64,000 nt of DNA from Microvirga puerhi (GTDB lineage Bacteria; Pseudomonadota; Alphaproteobacteria; Rhizobiales; Beijerinckiaceae): contig NZ_JAIRBM010000006.1 of assembly GCF_020089865.1 (NCBI RefSeq), positions 207,292 through 271,291 on the forward strand, written 5' to 3'. A model generated the notes under the pieces. It ran no database searches. It saw only the letters and a list, made by a program, of their open reading frames with translations, and was not told where the DNA came from. The position numbers and the translations under genes are program-made. This document shows, one piece after another, positions 28,605 to 37,637 of the stretch. Position 1 is the first letter of the stretch, and each line of letters opens with the position of its first letter.

Positions 28605-29912
28605 TCAGATTCCGTTGGCGGCGACGAGGCTGCGCGGCGCGGCGCTGATCATCGCCGCCATGCCGCCGCGGATTTCCTGGATGGCGAGTGCGCGATCGTT
28701 GGAGCCGTCCGGCTTGAAGCGGAAGACGCCGTCGGCGCCGGCAAAGCCCGCAGGATTCGTCAGCACGCCTTCCGCGAAACGCTGCGATCCCTGCACTCGC
28801 GTGAGAGTCGCGGCCAGCGTCACGGCGTCGTACGACAAAGTGGCGAGGCGGATGGGATCCGTATTGAAACGGGCACGATAGCGGGCCGCGAAGGCCTCGA
28901 AGCCGCGATTGTCGGGCGCGGAGAACCAGCCGCCCTGAAGAACAGGCAGGGCGAAAATCCGCGGCTCGTTCCACAGGCCGGTACCGATCGGTTTCACCCG
29001 CTGCGGGTTGAAGCCTGCGACCTGCAGAGCCTGCGCGACCGCCGGCAGACCATCGCCGTTGTCGGGGATGAAGAGCGTATCGGCCTGCGGTGCCGCTCCG
29101 GCGACAAGCGGCGCGATGCGCTGCACCGCCGCCTGCGGTTGACCGGGAGAGTAATGCTCGACGACCACCACGCGCATTCCCTGCCGCGCGGCGGCCTCGC
29201 GGAACTGTGCCTCGGCGACGCTGCCGTAGGTCGATTGCGGAATGAGTGCTGCCACCGAGCGGCGACCCTGCGAAGCCGCATAGGAGATGACCCGATCCAC
29301 CTCCGCCTGCACGAGGAAGCTCAGGAGGTAGACGCCACGGGCTGCAACGCTGGTATCGGTCGAGAAGGCGACGATGGGCCGGCCGGCCTGGCGCGCCACC
29401 TGCGCGGCGCCCTGCACGGAGCCTGCGAAGAGAGGCCCGATGATTAGTTCGGCTCCCTCTGCAAGCGCCTGGCTCGCGGCGTCCCGCGCGCCTTCGGGAG
29501 TGCCGCGATCGTCCTTCACCAGGAGGGTGACCTGCGGCCCTTGGATCTCGCTCAAGGCGAGTTCCGCTGCATTACGCAGGCTCTGTGCAGCGACGGCTCC
29601 CTGTCCCTGGCCGGAGAGCGGCAGGAGGAGAGCGACACGGACGGGACCGTTGCCGATCGTCGCTCCATTGTCACCGCTGGGCGGCTCGGCGGCCGGGCCA
29701 GTCACCGCTCCGGTTACCGGAAGGTCGGCGTCGAAAACGGGATCCGCTGTGGCAACCGGAGGCTTGCTGCGACGGGGCGGCTGCATGCTCCCCGAGCCGA
29801 CGCACCCGGCAAGCGCCAGCGCACCCGCAAGGCCGAGCAGCGGGCCAGTGCGCCTCAGAAGAAATCCCTTACAGTTCGATGTCGCCGCCGTTACGGAAGG
29901 CAGATCCGCCAT
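28605..29912 (-). CDS. LpoA-like lipoprotein (penicillin-binding protein activator / type 1 periplasmic binding fold)
   Basis: A 435-residue protein with a lipoprotein signal ending LALAGC (Cys37) and a low-complexity Pro-rich linker of about 60 residues. The remaining part is a type 1 periplasmic binding fold related to LpoA and Leu/Ile/Val-binding proteins (VRVALLLPLSGQGQGAVAAQ, GAELIIGPLFAGSV, VVEHYSPG). LpoA stimulates PBP1A at the outer membrane in gammaproteobacteria; the alphaproteobacterial role is inferred. ATG 29912 has a strong GGGGGGA ribosome-binding site. It is divergent from rsmI. Confidence 0.87.
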   Translation of the reverse strand: MADLPSVTAATSNCKGFLLRRTGPLLGLAGALALAGCVGSGSMQPPRRSKPPVATADPVFDADLPVTGAVTGPAAEPPSGDNGATIGNGPVRVALLLPLSGQGQGAVAAQSLRNAAELALSEIQGPQVTLLVKDDRGTPEGARDAASQALAEGAELIIGPLFAGSVQGAAQVARQAGRPIVAFSTDTSVAARGVYLLSFLVQAEVDRVISYAASQGRRSVAALIPQSTYGSVAEAQFREAAARQGMRVVVVEHYSPGQPQAAVQRIAPLVAGAAPQADTLFIPDNGDGLPAVAQALQVAGFNPQRVKPIGTGLWNEPRIFALPVLQGGWFSAPDNRGFEAFAARYRARFNTDPIRLATLSYDAVTLAATLTRVQGSQRFAEGVLTNPAGFAGADGVFRFKPDGSNDRALAIQEIRGGMAAMISAAPRSLVAANGI

Positions 29913-30036
29913 GTCATCCCCCCGGATCATGATCCGACAGACTGAGTTCGACGATGACACAAAATGGTAAACAGTGCTTCCAAGGGAGCGAGGACGGCAT
30001 TTGCTCTGTTGGGGCTTCATGCGACAGTAGTGAGCA

Positions 30037-30975
30037 ATGACTCAGAGAATCGACAATAGGACCAAACGACGCGAAGCCCCGGCCAGGACCGCGACCTTCA
30101 CGGCCTTCGGGCTCGCGGCGGAAGCCGAGCCCCTGGCGCCCGGCCTCTACGTGGTGGCGACGCCGATCGGCAATCTGCGGGACGTCTCCTTCCGGGCGCT
30201 CAGCGTACTTGCCGCTGCCGACGCCATCCTGGCCGAGGATACGCGCGTGACGAAGACGTTGCTCGCCCATTACGGCATCACGACTCCGCTCGCGGCCTAT
30301 CACGAGCATTCCAATGAGGCGGTTCGCGAGCGCATGGTGCACCGGATCCGGGAGGGACAGGCGCTCGCCCTGGTGTCCGACGCGGGAACGCCGCTGGTAT
30401 CGGACCCGGGCTATAAACTGGTTCAGGCGGCGATCGAAGAGGGGCTTCCGGTCACCCCGATCCCCGGTCCCTCCGCGATTTTGACGGCCCTCGTGGTGTC
30501 GGGCCTGCCGACCGACCGCTTCTTCTTCGAGGGCTTCCTGCCGCCCAAGAGCGCAGCACGCCGGACGCGGCTCGCGGAAATCGCCAACATTCCCGGCACG
30601 CTCATGCTGTTCGAGGGACCGCACCGCCTGCCCGAGATGCTGGCCGATGCCGCCGCCATTCTCGGCGAGCGTCAGGCGGTGGTGGCGCGCGAGCTGACCA
30701 AGCTGTTCGAGACCATCCGGCGCGGCACCTTGCCCGAACTCGCGGAGATGTTCGCGCAGGAGGGCCCGCCCAAGGGGGAGATCGTGGTTCTCATCGGCGA
30801 GGCGTCGAAGGACATGCAGGCCGCCGAAGTGGATGCCGTTCTGGATACTAAACTCGAGGCTGCTCTGAAGAGCCATTCGATCAAGGACGCGGCCGCCCTC
30901 GTCGCCGCCGAGCTGAACATTCCCAAGCGCGACGCCTATGCGCGCGCCCTGACACTCGCCCGGAAGGACACGTGA
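30037..30975 (+). CDS. rsmI: 16S rRNA (cytidine1402-2'-O)-methyltransferase
   Basis: A 312-residue SAM-dependent enzyme that 2'-O-methylates C1402 of 16S rRNA in the decoding centre. Conserved segments are [48 protein letters not shown] and [16 protein letters not shown]. The frame reaches RsmI's typical length. Its stop overlaps the start of yraN by 4 bp, a neighbour pair found in many bacteria. Confidence 0.97.
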   Translation: MTQRIDNRTKRREAPARTATFTAFGLAAEAEPLAPGLYVVATPIGNLRDVSFRALSVLAAADAILAEDTRVTKTLLAHYGITTPLAAYHEHSNEAVRERMVHRIREGQALALVSDAGTPLVSDPGYKLVQAAIEEGLPVTPIPGPSAILTALVVSGLPTDRFFFEGFLPPKSAARRTRLAEIANIPGTLMLFEGPHRLPEMLADAAAILGERQAVVARELTKLFETIRRGTLPELAEMFAQEGPPKGEIVVLIGEASKDMQAAEVDAVLDTKLEAALKSHSIKDAAALVAAELNIPKRDAYARALTLARKDT

Positions 30976-31349
30976 CGAGCGCCGTCGAGCGCCGTCGAAC
31001 GACTTTCCTGCGCGGACGGCGGGCCGAGCTGATCGCTCTCCTGTTCATGCTGTGCAAGGGCTATCGGCCGCTCGCCCGCCGCTTCTCGGCAGCGGGCGGC
31101 GAGATCGATCTCATTCTCGCCAAGGGCGACACCATCGCCTTCGTGGAAGTGAAGACGCGCGGCTCGATGGACAATGCGCTTGTCGCCATCACGGCCATGA
31201 AGCGAAAGCGCTTCTCGCGTGCGGCGCGCGCCTGGCTCACACGTCATCCCTGGGCAGCCACGAAGATCTGGCGCGCCGACGCGATATTCATTGCTCCGCG
31301 ACGATGGCCGCAGCACGTCGTAGCGGCGTTCGAACTAGAAATTAGTTGA
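30972..31349 (+). CDS. YraN family (UPF0102) endonuclease-like protein
   Basis: A 125-residue protein with the UPF0102 core: [19 protein letters not shown] then IAFVEVKTR, resembling the D-ExK active site of restriction-like nucleases. Translation begins at a GTG overlapping the rsmI stop. The conserved rsmI-yraN pairing supports co-expression; the physiological substrate is unknown. Confidence 0.93.
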   Translation: MTSAVERRRTTFLRGRRAELIALLFMLCKGYRPLARRFSAAGGEIDLILAKGDTIAFVEVKTRGSMDNALVAITAMKRKRFSRAARAWLTRHPWAATKIWRADAIFIAPRRWPQHVVAAFELEIS

Positions 31350-31372
31350 GCCACGCCAGTGCCTCGGCTCCA

Positions 31373-32245
31373 TTACGCAACGAGGCGTCGCCGATCGACC
31401 ACTGCCTCGCGGATGTGCCGGGCCATTTCCTGCACGATGTGATTGCCGCCGTCTTTGGGCAGATAGAGATTGACCGTAAAGGGCGGGAGCATCGGCAGCC
31501 CGGATTCGCGACCGAGCACTTCGAGACCCTCCGGTACGGTGGACGCCATCCAGGCCATGACGGCGATGTCCGCCGCAACCGTCGCCACCTGGGCGGAGGT
31601 GTTGGTCACCTCCGAGGCCGAACGCCAGGAAATGCTCGCCTGCTGCAGCGCCTCGCGAATGGGCGCGCGGAAGGCGCAATCCGAACATCCGATGGAGACC
31701 GGAAGCGGCCGCTGACGGACCGCCTCGCCGCCGCGGGCCCCGACCCAGACCAGACGATCCATGACGAGATTCTCACCGTCCGCGTCGCAGTGCATTTCCG
31801 TCGCCAGCACCACGTCGGCCTTACCGGCGTAAAGCTCGGACCGCAGCTTGGCGCTCGAGCCGCTTTGAAGCGAGATCTGGACCCGCGGATAAGCGCGCGC
31901 GAAGCCCTTGAGAAAGGTGGGCAGGTAGGTGGTGATGATGTCGCTGGGAATGCCGAGGCGAATCTCGCCTTCGAATTCCGGCGTCGTCATCTCGGTCCAG
32001 ATTTCATCATTGAGGGCCAGGAGCCTCTTGGCGCGGCCATAGAGTCGCTCGCCGGCGCTCGTGAGGGTCATGCCGCGCCGGTCGCGGGAGATCAGTTCCT
32101 CCCCGACAAGCTCCTCCAGCCGCTTGATCTGCTGGCTGACCGCCGCCTGGGTCAGGTTGAGTGCTCCGGCCGCCGCCGTCATTCCACCCATCTCCGCGAC
32201 GGCTGCAAAAGCCCTCAGCAGGCCGACATCGAGATTCCTGGGCAT
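31373..32245 (-). CDS. LysR family transcriptional regulator
   Basis: A 290-residue regulator with an N-terminal winged HTH (AAAGALNLTQAAVSQQIKRLEELVGEELISR, shown in part) and a C-terminal effector-binding domain of two subdomains (IRLGIPSDIITTYLPTFL). ATG 32245 has GAGG seven bases upstream. It is divergent from a DUF1127 gene, an association common in alphaproteobacteria, and a candidate operator lies in the gap. The effector is unknown. Confidence 0.94.
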   Translation of the reverse strand: MPRNLDVGLLRAFAAVAEMGGMTAAAGALNLTQAAVSQQIKRLEELVGEELISRDRRGMTLTSAGERLYGRAKRLLALNDEIWTEMTTPEFEGEIRLGIPSDIITTYLPTFLKGFARAYPRVQISLQSGSSAKLRSELYAGKADVVLATEMHCDADGENLVMDRLVWVGARGGEAVRQRPLPVSIGCSDCAFRAPIREALQQASISWRSASEVTNTSAQVATVAADIAVMAWMASTVPEGLEVLGRESGLPMLPPFTVNLYLPKDGGNHIVQEMARHIREAVVDRRRLVA

Positions 32246-32256
32246 GGCACACCTCA

Positions 32257-32287
32257 ATAATGAACCGTTATCTTCAAGATAATGAAC
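32257..32287. promoter_or_regulatory. Candidate LysR operator
   Basis: Two direct ATAATGAAC repeats (32257-32265, 32279-32287) are 22 bp apart, two helical turns. Between and overlapping them is a perfect 15-bp palindrome TTATCTTCAAGATAA (32268-32282). The region lies just upstream of the LysR start and could serve autoregulation and control of the DUF1127 gene. Confidence 0.5.
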
Positions 32288-32453
32288 ATTCGTTTCCCTT
32301 ATGCAAGGGGGTACGGTAGAGTTTCTTCATCGCCGCTGAAGAGCGGCACCACCGACCGACCGACAGATTCTTCCCAAGTCTTCCACGCCGGGCACCGGTC
32401 CGGCGAAGGGTGATGCTTGGACAAAACCGGCCGGGAAAGCACAGGAGCGAACC

Positions 32454-32750
32454 ATGTCGCAGACTTTGACCCGCACCGCCGCATTCGCACCGAACAGCAC
32501 CTCTCGCCCCTCGCTGCTCAGCGGAATCGTCGCTTTCATCGCGCGGGAAATTCGCATCCGCCGGGACATGCGTCAGCTCTCCGCGTTTGGAGATTCGGCG
32601 CTTCACGATATCGGTCTGGTTCGGTCGAACATCGAGGACGTCGTGCGCCATGGCCGACCGACGCTCATCGTACCCACGCATCCCGTGACGCTGGCACCGG
32701 CCGAGCACGAAGAAAACGTCTCTCCGACGTCCCTGACCGAATGGCGATAA
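32454..32750 (+). CDS. DUF1127 domain protein
   Basis: A 98-residue protein with the C-terminal DUF1127 motif RDMRQLSAFGDSALHDIGL. In alphaproteobacteria DUF1127 proteins are short, Arg-rich, often stress- or nutrient-responsive and have been linked to RNA or phosphate metabolism in some species. It is divergently transcribed from a LysR regulator that probably controls it. The N-terminal 20 residues look disordered. Confidence 0.88.
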   Translation: MSQTLTRTAAFAPNSTSRPSLLSGIVAFIAREIRIRRDMRQLSAFGDSALHDIGLVRSNIEDVVRHGRPTLIVPTHPVTLAPAEHEENVSPTSLTEWR

Positions 32751-32761
32751 AAACTTTTGCG

Positions 32762-33631
32762 TCAGGGAGCGAAGACCGTGACGGCACCGGGCTTGATGGA
32801 AAAATGCGCGGGTGTGCGGGTAACGATCTCGCCATCCGCATTTACCGGACGCGGGATGCGCGTTCGGATATCGAATTCCTGCGCTCGAACCGCTCGCACC
32901 TCCCGCCATGCGCCATGGGCGCCGTTTCGAAACGAGCGCGCCATCAGCGCTAGTTTCCAGGCGCGTTTGAACTCCAGGCTGTAGAGATCGAGATGCTCAT
33001 CGTCGATGGCGGCATCCTTCTCGACGGCATTGCCGCCGCCGTAATAGCGGCCGTTGCCGACGGCGATCTGAAGCGTCTTCACCCGCGCCGATTCGGTCTC
33101 GCTGATGATGGTGGCGCTGAAAGGACGCGCCTGCGCCAGAACCTTCAAAGCCACCAGCGCATAGCCCAAGCGGCCGAACCGTCGCTTGATGTCCCGCGTG
33201 AGCTTCTGCGCGAGTTCGGCGGAGAGCCCGATGCTGGCGACGTTGAAGAAGGGCTGACCATTCACGAGCCCCAGGTCGATCCGGCGCGTCTTGCCGGCGG
33301 CGATCAAATCGACGGCACCATCGAGATCGAACGGAATACCGAGTGTGCGTGCGAGATCGTTCGCGGTACCGAGCGGCAGGATGCCGAGCGGAAGGCCAGT
33401 CTCGATGATGCCGAGTGCCGCAGCATTCAGAGTTCCGTCACCACCCCCGACGACGACACAGTCGACTTTATCCGCATGATCCACGATCAGCGGCGACAAA
33501 TCCTCCCGCCCCTCGCAGTCACGATGAACCGGTTCGATACCGTGAGATTCCAGGATCGCGACGGCTCTCTCGCACTGAGAAGCACCGGTGCGGCTTTTGG
33601 CATTGACGATGAGAAGGGCGCGACGGGACAT
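32762..33631 (-). CDS. Diacylglycerol kinase-like lipid kinase (YegS/BmrU family)
   Basis: A 289-residue protein of the diacylglycerol/sphingosine kinase catalytic family. The nucleotide-binding motif is GGGDGTLN (residues 62-69), followed by LPLGTANDLART and NVASIGLSAELAQ, and DEHLDLYSLEF in the beta-sandwich domain. It probably phosphorylates a lipid or lipid-like molecule; the substrate is not predicted. It converges on the DUF1127 gene with 11 bp between stops. Confidence 0.92.
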   Translation of the reverse strand: MSRRALLIVNAKSRTGASQCERAVAILESHGIEPVHRDCEGREDLSPLIVDHADKVDCVVVGGGDGTLNAAALGIIETGLPLGILPLGTANDLARTLGIPFDLDGAVDLIAAGKTRRIDLGLVNGQPFFNVASIGLSAELAQKLTRDIKRRFGRLGYALVALKVLAQARPFSATIISETESARVKTLQIAVGNGRYYGGGNAVEKDAAIDDEHLDLYSLEFKRAWKLALMARSFRNGAHGAWREVRAVRAQEFDIRTRIPRPVNADGEIVTRTPAHFSIKPGAVTVFAP

Positions 33632-33801
33632 GGGCTATCAGATGGCAAGCGTAGCCTCGTCCGCAAGGTCTCGTAACGAAGATGCGTCAGAAAACAACGA
33701 CTTGCAGGCCGGACCGCTCGCCCGCTCCCGCCGGCGTAAGCATGACGGTTGCCATCGCGTCATTTCCGGCCAATAACCTCGCTTCTCTTGGAGAATGACG
33801 C

Positions 33802-34746
33802 ATGACCCTGACCGTTGCGATCCAGATGGATCACATCAAAAGCATCAAGATCGCGGGCGATACGGGCTTCGCACTGCTGCTCGAAGCGCAGCGGCGGGGA
33901 CATCGCGTCCTGCATTACACGCCGGACCGCCTCAGCCTGCGCGACGGCGTCGTGACGGCCATGGCGGAACCGGTCGAGGCCCGCGATGTGGAGGGAGACC
34001 ATTTCACCCTCGGCACGCCCGAGCGAATCGATCTTTCGGGCGTCGACGTGGTGCTGATGCGCCAGGATCCGCCCTTCGATCTCGCCTATATCACCGCGAC
34101 GCATTTCCTGGAGCGCATCCATCCGAAGACTCTCGTGGTCAACGATCCGGCGAATGTCCGCAATGCACCGGAAAAGATCTTCGTCACGCTCTTTCCTCAC
34201 CTCATGCCACCGACCCTGATCTCCCGCGACAAGGCCGAGATCGAGGAGTTCCGGCGTGAACACGGCGAAGTCGTCATGAAGCCGCTCTACGGCCATGGGG
34301 GCGCAAGCGTGTTCAAGATCGGCCGGGAGGATCCGAATTTCGGCTCTCTGTTCGATCTCTTCGCCAACACCTTCCGCGAACCCTGGGTGATTCAGCGGTT
34401 CCTGCCCAAGGTGACCGAGGGCGACAAGCGCATCATCCTGATCGACGGCGAAGCGGCAGGTGCGGTGAATCGCGTCCCGGCTGCCAACGACATCCGCTCC
34501 AATATGGTGCGCGGCGGCGCTGCCAAACCGACCGACCTCTCCCCGCGTGAGCGCGAGATCTGCGAGACCATCGGCCCTGAGCTGAAGCGGAGAGGCCTCA
34601 TCCTGGTGGGTATCGACGTGATCGACGGCAATCTCACCGAGATCAACGTCACCGCGCCCACGGGCCTGCGCGCGATCAAGCGTCTGGGCGGCCCCGATCT
34701 GTCCGCAACGGTCTGGGACGTCATCGAGAGCAAGGTGAAGGCTTAG
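33802..34746 (+). CDS. gshB: Glutathione synthetase
   Basis: A 314-residue ATP-grasp enzyme joining gamma-glutamylcysteine and glycine. Diagnostic segments are [20 protein letters not shown] at the N-terminus, [50 protein letters not shown] and the metal-binding [12 protein letters not shown]. The Shine-Dalgarno TTGGAGAATG precedes the ATG. The stop is followed by palindromic repeat A copy 2. Confidence 0.97.
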   Translation: MTLTVAIQMDHIKSIKIAGDTGFALLLEAQRRGHRVLHYTPDRLSLRDGVVTAMAEPVEARDVEGDHFTLGTPERIDLSGVDVVLMRQDPPFDLAYITATHFLERIHPKTLVVNDPANVRNAPEKIFVTLFPHLMPPTLISRDKAEIEEFRREHGEVVMKPLYGHGGASVFKIGREDPNFGSLFDLFANTFREPWVIQRFLPKVTEGDKRIILIDGEAAGAVNRVPAANDIRSNMVRGGAAKPTDLSPREREICETIGPELKRRGLILVGIDVIDGNLTEINVTAPTGLRAIKRLGGPDLSATVWDVIESKVKA

Positions 34747-34755
34747 TTCTATACC

Positions 34756-34900
34756 GTCATTCCGGGACAGCTCGGAGAGCTGGGCCCGGAACCCATAAAC
34801 ACCAGCGCCTCAGAATAGGGAGCGACGGAGATTGCAGATTCTTACCTCGCGCCGTTAGTGTCTATGGATTCCGGGCTCCGCTACGCGGCCCCGGAATGAC
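34756..34900. repeat. Palindromic repeat element A, copy 2 (145 bp)
   Basis: Terminal inverted repeats GTCATTCCGGG / CCCGGAATGAC and an inner CCCGGAACCCATAAAC block are identical to copy 1 at 18480-18623, while the central about 60 bp differ. It lies between the convergent gshB and hemW genes and ends 12 bp before the hemW stop. Confidence 0.85.
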
Positions 34901-34912
34901 AAGGGGGGCTTT

Positions 34913-36073
34913 TCAAGCCGCCAGTTCGCCGATCACCGCATTGAGAACCGGAAAGCCTTCGCGGGTGACGTGCAGGCGATGACCGTCGCGGCTCACGAGG
35001 CCTTCCTCTTCGAGGCTCCGGACGCGGCTCTCCCTGAGCGGCCGCCCGGTGAAGGCCTCGAAACGGCTCGGATCGATTCCCTCCTTCAGGCGCAGGCCCA
35101 TCAGCAGGAATTCGTCGCCCTCCGCCTCGGAGGTCAGGACCTCTTCATCAATGACGCCACAGCCGTCCCGCTCGACGCGTTCCAGCCAGGTTTCGGGGTG
35201 CTTCTCCGTGGCTGTGGCGAGCCGCGCATTGCCGGTCACGAGCCGGCCATGGGCGCCGGGGCCGATTCCGGCATATTCGCCGTAACGCCAATAGAGCAGG
35301 TTGTGGCGGGATTCGGCGCCTGGGCGGGCATGGTTGGAGACTTCATAGGCCGGAAGCCCATACGTATCGCAGACCTCCTGCGTCACGTCGTAGAGGGCGC
35401 GCCCCGTGTCCTCGTCCGGAATCGTGATCTTGCCGGCCTTGTAGAGGCGCTCGAACCAGGTGCCGGGCTCGATGGTCAGTTGGTAGAGGGACAGGTGCTC
35501 CACCGCGTGGCCGATCGCCTGCTTCAACTCGGCGCCCCAGGCCTCCGGCGTCTGGTCGGGACGGGCATAGATCAAATCGAAGGAATAGCGGTCGAAGATC
35601 GATGCGGCGACCTTCACGGCCGCCAGGGCCTCCTCGACGCTGTGCATGCGCCCGAGGCGCTTGAGATCGGGATCGTTGAGGGCCTGGACACCGAGCGACA
35701 CCCGGTTGATGCCGGCCTGGCGATAGCCGCGAAAACGCTCCGCCTCGACGCTGGTCGGGTTGGCCTCTAGGGTCACCTCCGCGTGGGAATCGACGGACCA
35801 GGCGGCACCGATCGCATCGAGGATGGCGCCCACCGTTTCCGGCTTCATGAGGGAGGGCGTGCCGCCGCCGAAGAAGATGCTCGTGACCGTCCGGCCGGGA
35901 ATGCGTGCGGCCGTATGGGCGATTTCCCGCCGGAACGCGGCCAGGAAGCGTTCCTGATCCACAGGTTGATGCCGGACATGGCTGTTGAAGTCGCAATAAG
36001 GGCATTTGGAGGCGCAGAACGGCCAGTGCACGTAGACGCCAAAGCCCACATCGCGCGTCGGATGATCGATCAT
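34913..36073 (-). CDS. hemW: HemW (radical SAM heme chaperone, formerly coproporphyrinogen III oxidase-like)
   Basis: A 386-residue radical SAM protein. The [4Fe-4S] motif is CASKCPYC (Cys20, Cys24, Cys27), preceded by GFGVYVHWPF; the Y and H residues and FFGGGTPSLM fit the HemN/HemW group, and the short length with no extra HemN N-terminal region favours HemW, which handles heme rather than oxidising coproporphyrinogen. ATG 36073 is chosen; the 34-residue upstream frame is Arg-rich and non-conserved. Unlike many relatives it is not next to rdgB, which lies about 2 kb away. Confidence 0.95.
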   Translation of the reverse strand: MIDHPTRDVGFGVYVHWPFCASKCPYCDFNSHVRHQPVDQERFLAAFRREIAHTAARIPGRTVTSIFFGGGTPSLMKPETVGAILDAIGAAWSVDSHAEVTLEANPTSVEAERFRGYRQAGINRVSLGVQALNDPDLKRLGRMHSVEEALAAVKVAASIFDRYSFDLIYARPDQTPEAWGAELKQAIGHAVEHLSLYQLTIEPGTWFERLYKAGKITIPDEDTGRALYDVTQEVCDTYGLPAYEVSNHARPGAESRHNLLYWRYGEYAGIGPGAHGRLVTGNARLATATEKHPETWLERVERDGCGVIDEEVLTSEAEGDEFLLMGLRLKEGIDPSRFEAFTGRPLRESRVRSLEEEGLVSRDGHRLHVTREGFPVLNAVIGELAA

Positions 36074-36254
36074 GGAGCGTATATGGCAGCTTCGGGCGGT
36101 TCCGTCACGCCACACCTCGCCGCACGGCCCCTTGCGATATCGCTTCTTGCGGTCACGAACAATTTCCCGCAAGCGCTGTTCACTCTGAAGAGCCGATCTA
36201 GCCTGCCCAGCTGGGAGGGCTTAGGCTTTGTCGGCGAGACGTACAGGTATCAAC

Positions 36255-36938
36255 ATGCGGCATTGGCGCGCGCCATTCGATCGGCAGGGCTATCACCACG
36301 GCAACCTCAAGGAGGCCCTGATCGAGGCGGCACAGCGGTTCATCGCCGAGCGCGGCCTCGGCGGCTTCACCCTGGCCGATGCCGCCAAACTCGTCGGCGT
36401 GACCCCGGCGGCGCTCTACCGGCATTTCCGTGGCCGCGACGCCCTGGTGGCCGAGGTCGCGTTCCGGGGCTTCAATCAGCTTGCCGAGCGGCTCGGCCGG
36501 GCCCTGACGAGCGCCGGCACGCCGCTTGAGCGCTTCACCCGCATGGGGGAGGCCTATCTCGCCTTCGCCGAGCAGGAGCCCGGATTCTACGCGGCCATGT
36601 TTTCCCCCCGCCCGGCCGAGGCCGAGACCTGTGGGCCGCCCTGGGCTCGCGGTCCCAAGTCAAAGGCGGAGGAAGGCTCCGAAGCCCCTCCCGGCGCCGC
36701 CTTCGGCTTCCTGGTAAAGGCCCTCTCCGAGACGTTCCCGGACGGTTTCAAGGACGTGGATGTGCGCTTCATCGCCATCGAGGTCTGGGCCCTCTCCCAT
36801 GGCATCGCGACCCTCGATGCGGCGGGACAGCTCCCAAAAGGCCCAGGATTGCCCGATAAGTACGAACTCCTGCGGGCGGGCGTTCTGGCCCTGGTGCACG
36901 GGGCTCTCCAGCGCGGGCAAGCTGATCCCGAAAAATAA
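36255..36938 (+). CDS. TetR/AcrR family transcriptional regulator
   Basis: A 227-residue regulator with an N-terminal HTH: GNLKEALIEAAQRFIAERGL, FTLADAAKLVGVTPAALYRHF. The C-terminal ligand domain has the WHG-like features (FTRMGEAYLAFAEQEPGFY, ALVHGALQRG). ATG 36255 follows an AGG ribosome-binding site; a TTG 27 bp upstream is possible. It is divergent from hemW, and a perfect 13-bp inverted repeat lies 43 bp after its stop. Confidence 0.93.
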   Translation: MRHWRAPFDRQGYHHGNLKEALIEAAQRFIAERGLGGFTLADAAKLVGVTPAALYRHFRGRDALVAEVAFRGFNQLAERLGRALTSAGTPLERFTRMGEAYLAFAEQEPGFYAAMFSPRPAEAETCGPPWARGPKSKAEEGSEAPPGAAFGFLVKALSETFPDGFKDVDVRFIAIEVWALSHGIATLDAAGQLPKGPGLPDKYELLRAGVLALVHGALQRGQADPEK

Positions 36939-36980
36939 AGCGTTCCTCGATCGACGCCTCTTGAAAGCGCCAAAATCGAT

Positions 36981-37013
36981 CCGCATGTTAATGTTGTTAG
37001 CATTAACATGCGG
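36981..37013. promoter_or_regulatory. Perfect 13-bp inverted repeat before the DUF2852 gene
   Basis: CCGCATGTTAATG (36981-36993) and CATTAACATGCGG (37001-37013) are exact complements with a 7-nt spacer. The right arm overlaps the GGGAA ribosome-binding site, and the DUF2852 start codon is 8 bp further. It could be the operator of the neighbouring TetR regulator or an RNA hairpin masking the ribosome-binding site. Confidence 0.6.
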
Positions 37014-37021
37014 GAACTGCG

Positions 37022-37540
37022 ATGTCTGACTCTGCTTCCACCGCCTGGAACTCCGGCTCCGGCTTTCCAGGCTCGGGTCCTACGGGATCCGGTCGTTCCG
37101 GGCCCTGGAACAACGGCGCTCACCATCACCGCTGCGGGCGTCCGCCCCGACGCGCTCTTGAGATCGCCGGCATTGTCCTGGCCTTCATCTGGTTCTGGCC
37201 GCTTGCGGTCGCTTATCTGGTCTGGAAAGTCATGGGATATCCAAAATTCGATGAGGCGAAGGCCTTCTTCCGCGAGAACTTCGGCCGCCCGATCGACGAC
37301 CTGTTCGCCTATCGTCACCAGGGCGCCGCCGGCTTCGGGTATGGCTCCGGCAATGCGGCTTTCGACGAATACCGCCGCCGCGAGATCGAGCGTCTCGAAG
37401 AGGAGCGCCGCAAGCTCGACGAGGAAGCTCGCGAGTTCCGCGCGTTCGTCGAGGAGCTGAAGCGCGCCAAGGACCGTGAGGAGTTCGATGCGTTCATGGC
37501 CAAGCGCCGCGCCGACCGGAACGGTCCGCAGAACGCCTAA
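37022..37540 (+). CDS. DUF2852 family membrane protein
   Basis: A 172-residue protein with a Gly/Ser/Pro-rich start, one hydrophobic helix (about residues 46-68, IAGIVLAFIWFWPLAVAYLVW) and a charged C-terminal coiled coil rich in Glu/Arg (EIERLEEERRKLDEEAREF). The family is common in Rhizobiales and of unknown function. A strong hairpin with a short U-containing tail follows. Expression may depend on the 13-bp palindrome just upstream. Confidence 0.88.
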   Translation: MSDSASTAWNSGSGFPGSGPTGSGRSGPWNNGAHHHRCGRPPRRALEIAGIVLAFIWFWPLAVAYLVWKVMGYPKFDEAKAFFRENFGRPIDDLFAYRHQGAAGFGYGSGNAAFDEYRRREIERLEEERRKLDEEAREFRAFVEELKRAKDREEFDAFMAKRRADRNGPQNA

Positions 37541-37583
37541 GCTGCGAGTCTTCCGGCGAGAACTTGGCTTCTCCCGAAACAAG

Positions 37584-37615
37584 CGGGGCGCCTGAAAGGG
37601 CGCCCCGTTCTTGTG
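37584..37615 (+). terminator. Terminator hairpin after the DUF2852 gene
   Basis: A perfect 9-bp GC stem (CGGGGCGCC / GGCGCCCCG, 37584-37592 with 37599-37607) is followed by TTCTTGT. It sits between the convergent DUF2852 and P-loop kinase genes. Confidence 0.7.
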
Positions 37616-37637
37616 ACTGCTGCAAAGATACCAGCCC

